Shown here: piece after piece, positions 51,568 through 60,134 of the stretch
How the letters are laid out: every line of letters begins with the position of its first letter
Position numbering within the stretch: position 1 is the stretch's first letter
Assembly: GCF_003217475.1 (NCBI RefSeq)
Contig: NZ_QJSP01000007.1
Location: 124,001 to 188,000, forward strand
Source of the DNA: Williamsia limnetica
Lineage (GTDB): Bacteria; Actinomycetota; Actinomycetes; Mycobacteriales; Mycobacteriaceae
DNA length: 64,000 nucleotides
Direction: 5' to 3'
Made by a program: the position numbers and the translations under genes
The notes under the pieces: model-generated
Database searches by the model: none
What the model saw: the letters and a program-made list of their open reading frames with translations, nothing else
Told to the model about the DNA's origin: nothing

Positions 51568-51659
51568 CGACCGTTCGTTCGGTAGTGCAACCCCTCTGGC
51601 TCAGCAGGGTCGAGCGGGTTGACGCCGAACGCTTCGACGGATGGTTATCGACAAAGATC

Positions 51660-52338
51660 ATGTGCACCATCGATTCCGCCAGACCTTCACTCGCCGCAAC
51701 CAGACTGCCATCGAGGAAATTGGCTCCGGGCTGTTGACTTGGCCGCAAGAGCGATCACACGTGACCGGTCCGAGCCAGCGAGATGTTCGTCGAGCTCTCG
51801 ACTTCTGTCCATGAACCGGCGCGCACCGATGGCGACCGTCGGCCAGATGCCAGCACCCCGCGACCGCGTGCACGAGGTCAACCTCGAGTCTCGTCGAATA
51901 TCACGAGTCCACCGCTGCTGACTGTCGATGCCAGTGATCTTCAGATCCCGTTCCGACCATTGCTGCGGCGGCGACCGGGTCTCGGTGCTGATCGTGTGCC
52001 CCGACTTGCCATCTCGCTTATGCCACACAGGCTATCGCCTGATAAAACTTCTCAATCAAGCGCATTCGCGGACGCGCCTCGGGTTGTTCCATGTCGATTG
52101 GCGGCGAAGTCTCGCCATCAGCGAAGCAAAGTTGCCGTTCATAGAACGATTCGAGTGTTACACCGCTGCTGATCTGGGCCGCCACCGTCGAGCCCGCCGA
52201 GGTGCCTATGATCATGTCGGGTTGACGAGAGATTGCCAGAAGGATTCGGATGGTTCCCGGATACCTATCCAGAACTCCGAGTTCTCAAGCGATTCCGGCC
52301 ACCCATCCGCCGGCAAAGACAAATCCTTGCTCGACCAT
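51660..52338 (-). pseudogene. patatin-like phospholipase pseudogene
   Basis: From ATG 52338 the minus strand reads MVEQGFVFAGGWVAGIA, then TGA where the family has Trp (GIAWELGVL). It continues in the same or neighbouring frame as ELGVLDRYPG and PDMIIGTSAGSTVAAQISSG, the patatin nucleophile motif GTSAGS. Farther on are recognisable broken segments in other frames: WSERDLKITGIDSQ, then GIWPTVAIGARRFMD, and near the end GANFLDGS. Thus one nonsense codon and at least two frameshifts destroy a patatin-family lipid hydrolase of about 270 residues. It follows the PPOX gene on the same strand. Confidence 0.7.
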
Positions 52339-52347
52339 AGTGCCCTC

Positions 52348-52746
52348 CTACTGCACGCGGACCCGCGTGGGGCTGAAGGTGACGACAACTCGATCTTCGG
52401 CGGCCTGATCGGCCATCGACTCCAACGTCTGTCCATACGTTCCGATGATCCTCGCCATGAACGTCCGATTCGCGTCGTCGTCTTCGACCTCGACGTTCGC
52501 ACGCACTTCCAAAGTGTGAAACGGGTTGTCGGAAGCGATCGCGAAAATCGTGGCCTGCGGCCGCGCAACCAGATTCGAATATTTCTTGCGATTCTTCGCC
52601 AAGGACGTTCGCAGCACGCCGTCGCCGTCCAGCAAGACCCACACGGCGGTGGTCTGGATGGATCCGTCGTCGTTGATCGTACTCAGTGCGACGGTCGTCG
52701 AGGTGACGAGATCGCGGTGGCTATCGGGGATCGTCAGTGTTGACAT
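52348..52746 (-). CDS. PPOX-class (F420/FMN) split-barrel oxidoreductase
   Basis: A 132-residue protein from ATG 52746, which follows AAGGAGAGCCC. The split-barrel fold is indicated by an N-terminal VALSTINDDGSIQTTAVWVLLDGDGVLRTS pattern, read as ALSTINDDGSIQTTAVW, then LAKNRKKYSNL and a helix with ESMADQAAEDRV. F420- or flavin-dependent reductases of actinobacteria use this layout. The substrate is unknown. It and the downstream TetR gene are on the same strand, separated by 71 bases. Confidence 0.83.
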   Translation of the reverse strand: MSTLTIPDSHRDLVTSTTVALSTINDDGSIQTTAVWVLLDGDGVLRTSLAKNRKKYSNLVARPQATIFAIASDNPFHTLEVRANVEVEDDDANRTFMARIIGTYGQTLESMADQAAEDRVVVTFSPTRVRVQ

Positions 52747-52817
52747 GGGCTCTCCTTGAGTGGCGAAGCGGACGATTACCTGGTGCTGCGTAGGTTCTTT
52801 CGTTTGGGTTCGCGGTC

Positions 52818-53477
52818 TCAACCGGGCTCAGGGTCACCGCCGCGACGCATCGCGGCTTCCATCTCTCGCGTCGACGGTGCCGGAGCCAGTTCGCCCACGC
52901 TGCCGCTTTCGGCCGCGGTGAGAAAATAGCTGACCAATCGACGCGAGGCGACCGCCGCGGCATCACCGCTGCCTGCCACCACCCCTGCGTTCGCCATCAG
53001 CAACACAACGAGATCCTGAGAGCGGAACTCCGGCCGCAGACGTCCCGCCTTTTTTGCCTTCGAGATGAGCTTCTCGAAGCCGCGGTAGGCCACGGCGCGC
53101 TTGTCTTCGAAGAGAACTTCGTCGGGGAACGTCATTGTCAGGACATTTGCGAATCCGCGATCCCCGTGCTGCATGACGCAGACCCGTTCGATGTAGTCGC
53201 AGAAGCCGCGCCAGGGATCAGACTCTGCCAGAGCCACATCCACCGCGTCCAGGTAGGTGGTCATCTTGTCGTCGAAGGCGTCCACCACCAAGGACTCCCG
53301 GGTCGGGAACCGTCGATAGAGCGTCGCCATGCCGACTCCAGCCTGCCGCGCGACCTCCGCCATCGACACGTCCAGTCCGCGCTCGGCGAACACCTGTCTG
53401 GCCGTGCACACCAGTGCGGCCCGGTTCCGCTCGGCGTCAACGCGCAGCACCGGCCGAACGCGTGGCTTCGTGGTCAT
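52818..53477 (-). CDS. TetR family regulator
   Basis: A 219-residue TetR protein: N-terminal HTH from residues 15-60 (ERGLDVSMAEVARQAGVGMATLYRRFPTRES, read as MAEVARQAGVGMATLYRRFPT), then a helical ligand domain with variable sequence. It is divergent from the SDR gene, and the 22-bp inverted repeat at 53496-53517 lies in the shared region. Likely local autoregulator of the PPOX and SDR genes. Confidence 0.92.
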   Translation of the reverse strand: MTTKPRVRPVLRVDAERNRAALVCTARQVFAERGLDVSMAEVARQAGVGMATLYRRFPTRESLVVDAFDDKMTTYLDAVDVALAESDPWRGFCDYIERVCVMQHGDRGFANVLTMTFPDEVLFEDKRAVAYRGFEKLISKAKKAGRLRPEFRSQDLVVLLMANAGVVAGSGDAAAVASRRLVSYFLTAAESGSVGELAPAPSTREMEAAMRRGGDPEPG

Positions 53478-53495
53478 CAGAACAACCTACCACCG

Positions 53496-53517
53496 AAGTG
53501 GAAAACACTCTCCACTT
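53496..53517. promoter_or_regulatory. TetR operator-like inverted repeat
   Basis: AAGTGGA (53496-53502) and TCCACTT (53511-53517) are perfect inverted arms with an 8-bp spacer, 18 bases upstream of the TetR start (53477) and 82 upstream of the SDR start. It is a probable site for the TetR protein. Confidence 0.65.
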
Positions 53518-53598
53518 GAACGGCCGTGAGGTACGTTCACACGTGGAACCATCAGCCGGTGGACGATTCGAGTCGACCGGAGTGCGGAGGAAACGGTC

Positions 53599-54402
53599 GT
53601 GAGAATCGAACCCGGTCAAGTTGCCGTTGTCACCGGAGGCGCCAGTGGTATCGGTTATGGACTCGCGGCAGGGCTGGGATCACGAGGGGTCAAAATCGTG
53701 CTCGCCGACATCCGCCAGGCCGGCCTTATCGAGGCCACAACTGCGCTGACGGCGCTGGGAGTCGAAGTCCTCGGGGTTGTGACGGACGTCGGCGATCCCG
53801 AGTCGGTCGCGCATCTCGCGGATTCGACGATGGGTCACTTCGGTCGTGTGGACATCGTCTGCAACAACGCCGGGGTTGTCGGGGCCCAGGCACCGATGTG
53901 GGAGCAACAACCACAAACATGGCAGTGGCTCATCAACATCAAGTTGATGGGCGTGGTGCATGGGGTCACAACCTTCGCGCCACTGCTACTCCAGCACGGC
54001 ACCGGTCACTTCCTCAACACCGCATCTGCCGGCGGTTTGATGCCATTGCCGACGATGACCCCTTACAACGCAACGATGCACGCAGTGGTCGGGCTGACCG
54101 AGACGCTGAATCTCGAACTGCGCGCGGTGGCCCCCGGAGTGGGCGCGTCTGTCTTGTGCCCGGGCCGCGTGGCGACCGGACTCGGCACCAACTCGCAGGC
54201 TCTCGAACCCTCGGTCGGTGCTGCGGCGACCGGAAATCCACAAGATCTCGCTGGATCGGTCCTCGACCCCGCAGAGCTGGCCGAACTGACCGTTGCCGGT
54301 ATCGCGGCGGACGCCGTGCACATCGTGGCCGGCGCGGGTGTCGCGGCGGGAGCGCAAGCACGGATGGATTCGCTTCTCCGTGATCTGGATCTGGGGGCGT
54401 GA
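53599..54402 (+). CDS. short-chain dehydrogenase/reductase lacking the catalytic lysine
   Basis: A 267-residue classical-type SDR. The cofactor motif is TGGASGIG (12-19), NNAG at 89-92, Asn113, Ser143 and Tyr156 are present. The YxxxK lysine position 160 is Met (YNATM), read directly from TAC AAC GCA ACG ATG. The Lys normally lowers the Tyr pKa and binds the nicotinamide ribose, so activity is probably altered or lost. GTG 53599 is preceded by GGAGGAAACG. It is divergent from TetR and convergent with the luciferase-like gene. Confidence 0.88.
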   Translation: MRIEPGQVAVVTGGASGIGYGLAAGLGSRGVKIVLADIRQAGLIEATTALTALGVEVLGVVTDVGDPESVAHLADSTMGHFGRVDIVCNNAGVVGAQAPMWEQQPQTWQWLINIKLMGVVHGVTTFAPLLLQHGTGHFLNTASAGGLMPLPTMTPYNATMHAVVGLTETLNLELRAVAPGVGASVLCPGRVATGLGTNSQALEPSVGAAATGNPQDLAGSVLDPAELAELTVAGIAADAVHIVAGAGVAAGAQARMDSLLRDLDLGA

Positions 54403-54430
54403 CGGCTGCGCGCGCGATGCCGACGATCAG

Positions 54431-55342
54431 TCAGTAACCACGCAGAGCGGCAATGACATCACTGCCGAACACGGCGATGGTGTCCGGGTCGGCGCGATCG
54501 TGGAACCGCACGATCGCGAGTTCGACACCCCGCTCGGCCTCTGACGTGAACGTCGCCGCCAACTCCCCCGGTGTCTCGATCAGCGGCGGCCCCCAACCTG
54601 ATTCGGGCATTCTGCGAGCCGCTCGTTCGGCTACTTTCGCGCGGGATTCTTCCTCGACCACGACACCGACCGGATACTGCACCGAAATCTTCGCGGTTCC
54701 GCGTAGCGGCGCGAGCTCGTCGAATCTCGGGCGTGCGGCGGCAACGCAATTCCACCAGTCTGCGTGTTCCGCCACGAGCGGCATCGTCAATTGCTTACCG
54801 GCACCGCCGATATGGATGGGGATCGTCCCTCGCACCGGAGTCGGTAGACCATAGGCGCCCGACAACTGAAAGTGTTTGCCTGAATAGTCGAACAGTTCTC
54901 CCGAGAACATCATCCGGAGGATGTCGATCGTCTCGCCGAGCTGTTCAGCACGTTCTCGGCGGGTGCCGACGTCGAAGCCGAACATCCCGAACTCGTCGTC
55001 CACCGAACCCCACCCGAGACCCAGCTCCAAACGGCCGCCGGAGATCTGATCCACGGTGGCCGCCATCTTGGCCAGGAGCGACGGATGGCGGAACGGGTTG
55101 CATCCCACCAGGTGCCCGAGACGAATAGTCGAAGTCGAGGTCGCGATCGCGGAGAGAAGCGTCCAGCTCTCGAGTGTGTCGAACTGTGGCGCACCGGGAG
55201 CATAGAGGTGGTCCATGATCCAGAAAGAATCGAAACCAGCCTCCTCTGCATTGCGGGCGGCGGCGATCACCTCCGTGGCGGAAACTCCCAGTTGCGGCAT
55301 GAAGATGCCGAACCGGAGCGCAGGACTACGACGGTCGGTCAT
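54431..55342 (-). CDS. LLM-class F420-dependent oxidoreductase
   Basis: A 303-residue luciferase-like TIM barrel. Typical segments are FGIFMPQLG, FDSFWIMDHLYAPG, TSTIRLGHLVGCNPFRHPSLLAKMAATVDQISGGRLELGLGWG (split as RLGHLVGCNPFRHPSLL and SGGRLELGLGWG) and IPIHIGGAGKQ. It is the last gene of the leftward SDR-TetR-TesB-LLM set, overlapping the thioesterase stop by 17 bases. Substrate unknown; F420 use is inferred from the actinobacterial family. Confidence 0.9.
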   Translation of the reverse strand: MTDRRSPALRFGIFMPQLGVSATEVIAAARNAEEAGFDSFWIMDHLYAPGAPQFDTLESWTLLSAIATSTSTIRLGHLVGCNPFRHPSLLAKMAATVDQISGGRLELGLGWGSVDDEFGMFGFDVGTRRERAEQLGETIDILRMMFSGELFDYSGKHFQLSGAYGLPTPVRGTIPIHIGGAGKQLTMPLVAEHADWWNCVAAARPRFDELAPLRGTAKISVQYPVGVVVEEESRAKVAERAARRMPESGWGPPLIETPGELAATFTSEAERGVELAIVRFHDRADPDTIAVFGSDVIAALRGY

Positions 55343-56195
55343 GGGTGATTCGAACCAGGCCTTCTTGTGTCGTGCGGGCGACGTGTCGACCGGTCACATC
55401 AAGGATGTGTCCTTGGCAGAGAGCGCGATTCGACGACGACCACACGGACGCCGTTTCGTGAAGGAGCCACCCCCCGGTCAACGGACCCCCTTGGAACCAC
55501 AGGGCGTGGTCGAGGCTGGCGGCACGGACCCGGGGGTCACCCATGATCATGCCCCGCGGCCCCAGAGAAGTGGCCAGCAAGAACATGTCGGACAGGTACG
55601 CGAGCGCGGCAGCGTTGACCAACGGATCGTCCGGGAGCCGGTCGAGCGGCCTCACCAGAAATCGTTGCTGCGCCGGAGCCGAGCCCGTCCGCAAGGTGCG
55701 CGCGCGCATCGGCTCCTCAAAGAAGCGAACCTCGAGCCGCAGCATCTGACCGAGCTTGCCAAGCCAGGTGTTGATCGTCTCCACCATCGCGGTGTCGGAC
55801 TCGGTGGTGGCCCACGACGCCTGTTCCACGTCGATCGGCTGCCGCACCGGTTCCGGCGCATCATTGGTTGCGGTATGGAATGACAGCTCCGCAGTCAGTA
55901 ATCGGTGCTCTCCCTGCGTAGCGACCACGCGTCTGCGCGAGCTCGAGCGCCCGTCGCGCTCACAGTGAACCGAATAGTCGATCGGGAGAGCCCAGTCGCC
56001 GGCGCGCTCGAAGTATGCGTGCAACGAATGCGGGAGTTGCTGCGCCGGAACGGTTCGTCCGGCGCTGATGACCGCCTGTCCGAGCATTTGGCCACCGAAT
56101 ACCCGACCAGGCAGCGAAGGACGCGATCGCGCGCGGAAGACATTTTTTCCCAAGGATTCAGGATCGAGGATCTCGGCCAGATCGTCGACGATCAT
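55326..56195 (-). CDS. acyl-CoA thioesterase II (TesB type)
   Basis: A 289-residue double-hotdog thioesterase. N-terminal hotdog: LPGRVFGGQMLGQA, HSLHAYFERAGD; second hotdog: ASLDHALWFQGG with the catalytic Asp and the HETASVWSSSNRALCQGHI region carrying Gln and Ser/Thr partners. Length matches E. coli TesB (286). ATG 56195 overlaps the TetR stop by ATGA. It hydrolyses acyl-CoA esters, perhaps releasing products of the neighbouring catabolic genes. Confidence 0.92.
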   Translation of the reverse strand: MIVDDLAEILDPESLGKNVFRARSRPSLPGRVFGGQMLGQAVISAGRTVPAQQLPHSLHAYFERAGDWALPIDYSVHCERDGRSSSRRRVVATQGEHRLLTAELSFHTATNDAPEPVRQPIDVEQASWATTESDTAMVETINTWLGKLGQMLRLEVRFFEEPMRARTLRTGSAPAQQRFLVRPLDRLPDDPLVNAAALAYLSDMFLLATSLGPRGMIMGDPRVRAASLDHALWFQGGPLTGGWLLHETASVWSSSNRALCQGHILDVTGRHVARTTQEGLVRITHDRPS

Positions 56196-56758
56196 GCCAG
56201 TCCCTCCAGGTGGTCGCGGACAAACCGGTCGACCAAGCCGTCGTCCACCCGTGCGTCGGCCCGTAGACCAGCTACCGCACAGAGGAATACGTGTAGGTCG
56301 TCCAGGGTGAAGTCTGCACGTACCGTTCCTTGCACCTGCGCCTGCGAAATGAGGGCGCGGCCTCGCCTCCGGATGTCCTCGCGACGTCGGGTCAGACCAG
56401 GAGTGCTGTCGGGATCGGCCAAAACGATATCGGCAAGACCGCGACCACCCACCCCGGACAACCGTCGTGCATACTCCTGCATCGCATCGATTGCCGACGC
56501 CATCTCTTCAACCACATCGAGCTCGGCTTCCACCTGGGTCAGAAAATCGGCGAGAACGGCCTCGATCAGCTCGTCACGGGTCGAAAAGTGTCGATACAGA
56601 GTCCCGATTCCCAGTCCGGCATCCGATGCGACTGCCGCAGCCGAGAGTTCGTATCCCCTGTTCCACAGATGCTCTCGCCCGATCGCCAGCAATTTCTCAC
56701 GATTGCGGAGTCCGTCGACGCGGGGCCGGCGTCGTGCTGAAGCGTCAGCGCGGATCAT
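56192..56758 (-). CDS. TetR family regulator within SDR-thioesterase operon
   Basis: A 188-residue TetR protein from ATG 56758 (ATGA with SDR stop 56755). HTH: ELSAAAVASDAGLGIGTLYRHFSTRDEL read as VASDAGLGIGTLYRHFS. The frame is open upstream to 57211 only as a shadow of the SDR. It is translated between the SDR and thioesterase, so it would be co-expressed with and probably regulate the operon. Confidence 0.9.
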   Translation of the reverse strand: MIRADASARRRPRVDGLRNREKLLAIGREHLWNRGYELSAAAVASDAGLGIGTLYRHFSTRDELIEAVLADFLTQVEAELDVVEEMASAIDAMQEYARRLSGVGGRGLADIVLADPDSTPGLTRRREDIRRRGRALISQAQVQGTVRADFTLDDLHVFLCAVAGLRADARVDDGLVDRFVRDHLEGLA

Positions 56759-57519
56759 CGCACCTTCAGCGTGCCGCCGTCGATCGAAATCGTCTGCCCG
56801 GTGACGAATCCGGCACCTTCTGACGAATAAAACGCCATGACGGGCACGAAGTCTTTGGCGATGTCGCCGAGCTGGCCACCGATTGGAATCCGTTGGGCCA
56901 TCACGGCGTCGTGCTGGACCAGCTGCTCCTCGGACATCTCCGAGCGCGTCTTGTCGTACATGGGTGTCCAGATCGCCGGGGCGATCGCGTTGACGGTGAT
57001 GCCGTGCTGGCCCCATTCGGCCGCGACGGTACGCGTCCAGGCGAGAACTGCACCCTTGCTCGCCGAGTAAGCGGCTTTGCGTGGCAATCCGTCCAATCCG
57101 GCTGCTGACGCGAAATTCAGGATCGCGCCGCCATCGGCTTTCAGATGCCGGAAGGCAGCCTGGTTGGTCAACATCGTTCCGGTGGCGTTGATCGCCATCA
57201 CGGTGTTCCAAAGGTCCAACGGAGTCGACTCCGACGGCGCGAAAGGCGCGATGCCGGCTGCGTGGATCAGGACATCCAGGCCACCAAGGGTTGTGACCGC
57301 TGTATCTATTGCGTGATCGACAGACGCCTGGTCCGACACATCGACCTGGTGGAACGATGCGCCGGCTTCCTCCGCGATGGCCCGGCCCGATTCCTCGACC
57401 AGGTCCAACGACACCACCCGGGCTCCGAGAGCAGGGAAGGCGCGCACAAGCCCTTCCCCCATACCGCTCGCGCCGCCGGTCACGATGATTCGACGTCCGC
57501 TGAGATCCTGCACGCTCAT
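56755..57519 (-). CDS. SDR oxidoreductase
   Basis: A 254-residue classical SDR from ATG 57519, which is preceded by GGAAGGC; ATG 57534 is in frame but lacks a site. Motifs are TGGASGMG, an HAAG in place of NNAG, Ser (FASAAG) and YSASK catalytic pair, with the C-terminal GQTISIDGGTLKVR typical of the family. The first gene of the operon. Confidence 0.92.
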   Translation of the reverse strand: MSVQDLSGRRIIVTGGASGMGEGLVRAFPALGARVVSLDLVEESGRAIAEEAGASFHQVDVSDQASVDHAIDTAVTTLGGLDVLIHAAGIAPFAPSESTPLDLWNTVMAINATGTMLTNQAAFRHLKADGGAILNFASAAGLDGLPRKAAYSASKGAVLAWTRTVAAEWGQHGITVNAIAPAIWTPMYDKTRSEMSEEQLVQHDAVMAQRIPIGGQLGDIAKDFVPVMAFYSSEGAGFVTGQTISIDGGTLKVR

Positions 57520-58012
57520 GTGCTTGCCTTCCATCAGGCTTAAACGGAGTTACTGGCTCCTCTTAACTCCGATCGTAGCGCCGATATGGATTCTTACGCA
57601 AGGACGCCAACAGATCTCACGATTTCGCCGCAGTAACCGGATGATCGAGTGATCCCCCAAACCGGCCGTGAAGACGTCACTGTCGTCACCGGCGCCCGGA
57701 TGGCCCGCCTCGCGAACATCGACGACCCGCCACCTGCAACCCTGGGTCGCGACGCCGGACCTCGGCCCCCCGATACAGCAGACGACGATTCCCCCGGAGC
57801 GTTGTGACCGCGAGCGGTACATTCTTGGTATAGCCCACCCGAACGCTCAAGCTGCTCAACCCGACCTGGACGAGGCTCGCTTCAGTCGCACGTCCCTTAC
57901 AAAGGGCTCTCGTGAAGTGCGCAGACACGTCGGCTCTCAGTTTGGTTGACAGCCGACGCCATGCGCACCGAAGTTGTATCGGCGCGCATGGCGTGGCTAT
58001 TCACCGCCCCGC
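57520..58012. other. intergenic region with operon promoter and transporter terminator
   Basis: These 493 bases hold no supported gene. CGCCATGCGC (57957-57966) and GCGCATGGCG (57984-57993) form a 10-bp hairpin just after the stop of the leftward substrate-binding protein gene, a probable terminator. The part near 57535-57600 should contain the SDR operon promoter; no clear -10/-35 could be chosen. Confidence 0.55.
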
Positions 58013-59281
58013 TCAGCTACCCGGGAGCTTATAGAGCGCGGGATCAGCCGGAATACGTTGGAAGCCACTGAGGTTGCCGTCCTTGTCCGCAGTCGCCAGA
58101 ATTCCGTCAGCGCTGCAGGTATTGGGTGAAAACGCGATCTGTTTCCCGTTGCACTGGAACATGATGCCGTTGGAATTCGGCAGTTCGGTTGGAGGTGCCG
58201 ACTTGATGGCAGCCATGACACCGGCAGGCGTCACGTCGGCGATCTTCGCAGCGTTGAGCGCGTTGATCGCACCCAGCATCGGCGAGTATCCGTAGTTGGA
58301 CATGGACGAGACCTTCGTTCCGTCACCGTATTTGTCAAGAACCGCGGTGAACAGCTTGACCGATTCGAGATCAGGGTTGAGGTCGGCGGAAGCCGAGACC
58401 TTGACCCCGTCATAACCTCCGGGGATGGCCGAGCTGCTCTGCGGTGAGATGCAGCGTTCGATGATCACGACCTTGGCCTGAGGAGACACGGTTTTGATCG
58501 CCTTGATCGCACTCGTGCAGAAATCGGTACTGCCGGCGATATGGTAAAGATCCGGGTCGGCTTCGGCTGCTGAGGCGATCTGCGGACTCATGTCAGCGGT
58601 ACCCGGCGGGACGGCCGTGGTGTTGACCTCGAGCCCGGCGTTCCTGAACAACATCTCGCCGACCTTCGCCGCACCCTGGGCAGCCGGGACGGCGATGACA
58701 ACCTGATCAACCTTCTTGAGTCCTTCCTCTTTCGCCCATTCGGCCGGACCGCCGAACAACGACAGACTGTTGAAGAGGGAGAACACACCCGGTGTTGTCA
58801 GTCCGGCCTGCGTCGGCGCGGTCTGCATGATCAGCGGAATCTTCGCCGGGGCGAGAACGGAGATCACCGAATCGAGGACACCGATCGAACCGCCCAACAC
58901 AGCCGAGACCTTCGCCGCGACCATCTGGTTCGCGCAATCGGTTGCCGTCGCCGGAACGCCGAGGGTCTCACAGACCTTCACCTCGATGGGGTGACCGCCG
59001 AGGCCGCCCAGGTAGTCGTTGGCATAGGCGGCTGCCGCCTGCGCGCCCATAATCTCGTCGGTCGTGTTGATCGTCTGCCCGGCACCCTCACTGATGAAGC
59101 CGAAGGTCACTGGGGTCCCGGTGGCCTTGTTCGCAGTCCCCAGCGCCGATTGGTCAGCGGCTGTTGATGATCCCCCTCCGCCGCCGCCGTCGTCGTCGGA
59201 ACCACACGCGGCGAGACCCGCAACCAACACTCCTGCAAACAGGACCGAGGCGATTTGCCGCCGGCGTCCATGGAACTTCAT
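58013..59281 (-). CDS. ABC transporter substrate-binding lipoprotein (LivJ/K type)
   Basis: A 422-residue periplasmic-binding protein from ATG 59281, preceded by AAAGGAG. Signal peptide with lipobox LAAC and mature Cys25-like N-terminus followed by an acidic-glycine linker (CGSDDDGGGGGGSS). The type I PBP fold is indicated by TPVTFGFISEGAG, GGSIGVLDSVISVL and SNYGYSPMLGAINAL. Its ligand may be a small branched or aromatic acid; unknown. The gene follows livF on the same strand after a 118-base gap with a hairpin. Confidence 0.9.
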   Translation of the reverse strand: MKFHGRRRQIASVLFAGVLVAGLAACGSDDDGGGGGGSSTAADQSALGTANKATGTPVTFGFISEGAGQTINTTDEIMGAQAAAAYANDYLGGLGGHPIEVKVCETLGVPATATDCANQMVAAKVSAVLGGSIGVLDSVISVLAPAKIPLIMQTAPTQAGLTTPGVFSLFNSLSLFGGPAEWAKEEGLKKVDQVVIAVPAAQGAAKVGEMLFRNAGLEVNTTAVPPGTADMSPQIASAAEADPDLYHIAGSTDFCTSAIKAIKTVSPQAKVVIIERCISPQSSSAIPGGYDGVKVSASADLNPDLESVKLFTAVLDKYGDGTKVSSMSNYGYSPMLGAINALNAAKIADVTPAGVMAAIKSAPPTELPNSNGIMFQCNGKQIAFSPNTCSADGILATADKDGNLSGFQRIPADPALYKLPGS

Positions 59282-59299
59282 TTCTTCTCCTTTGGGTTT

Positions 59300-59340
59300 G
59301 ACCCAGTCGATGGCTGCGAATGTACGGTGATGACTGGGTC
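59300..59340 (-). terminator. hairpin between livF and the substrate-binding protein gene
   Basis: GACCCAGTC (59300-59308) and GACTGGGTC (59332-59340) form a 9-bp stem 18 bases upstream of the binding-protein start. It could attenuate transcription or protect the mRNA to set a different level of binding protein from the permease. Confidence 0.5.
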
Positions 59341-59399
59341 GGCGAAAACGAACTGATCGCTTGCCTGGACGATGCACAGGGGCTGCGGCTCAACCGCGC

Positions 59400-60134
59400 T
59401 CATACCGAGGTGGTCTCCCCCAGATATGCCGTTTCCAGCAGCGCCGGGTCGGCCGCGAGTTCACCGGCGGGACCCCGCAGGTGAACGTCGCCGTGCACCA
59501 CGACGATGGCCTGGTCGGCAACACTCAGGGCGAGGCTGACGTGTTGTTCGACCAGGACCACCACCGCGTTGGTCTCGTCGGCGATACGCCGGACCAAAGG
59601 CAACAGGTCCTCGACGATGACCGGCGCCAGTCCCATGCTCATCTCGTCGATGAGCAGGACCCTGGGATTCTGCACGAGTGCGCGTGCCACGGCCAGCATC
59701 TGCTGTTCGCCGCCCGACAACGAACCCGCCGCGACCTTGAGACGCTTTGTCAACGAAGGGAACAGGTCCATCGCGCCATCGACGTCGAGACCACCGGACT
59801 TGTTGGCGATGGTCAGGTTCTCTTTGACGGTCAGGGTAGTGAACAGCGCACGATCATCCGGCACCAACACCAGATCTGCCTTGTTCGCCGACGCGGGTCT
59901 GCCGCTGGGCAGCGCTCGTCCGCCGACCGACACCCCACCCGCGAGCCGTGGCAACAGGCCCGCCAATGTCGCGAGCAGAGTTGTCTTACCGGCACCGTTG
60001 GGGCCGAGCAACGCCAGCACCTCGCCCTGCCTGAGCGCGAGATCGAAATCACGCAGGACTGCCACCGACCCGTGACCTACGGTCAGGCCCTTGCACTCGA
60101 GGGCGTACCCCGGTGTCGACGTGGTGTCTGTCAT
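59400..60134 (-). CDS. livF: branched-chain-type ABC transporter ATPase LivF
   Basis: A 244-residue ATPase. Walker A is GPNGAGKTT, signature SLSGGEQQMLAVARAL, Walker B VLLIDEMSMGL and H-loop VLVEQHVSLAL. The absence of the LivG insertion and the shorter C-terminus mark it as LivF. ATG 60134 overlaps the stop of the fused permease-ATPase gene by ATGA. Confidence 0.93.
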   Translation of the reverse strand: MTDTTSTPGYALECKGLTVGHGSVAVLRDFDLALRQGEVLALLGPNGAGKTTLLATLAGLLPRLAGGVSVGGRALPSGRPASANKADLVLVPDDRALFTTLTVKENLTIANKSGGLDVDGAMDLFPSLTKRLKVAAGSLSGGEQQMLAVARALVQNPRVLLIDEMSMGLAPVIVEDLLPLVRRIADETNAVVVLVEQHVSLALSVADQAIVVVHGDVHLRGPAGELAADPALLETAYLGETTSV

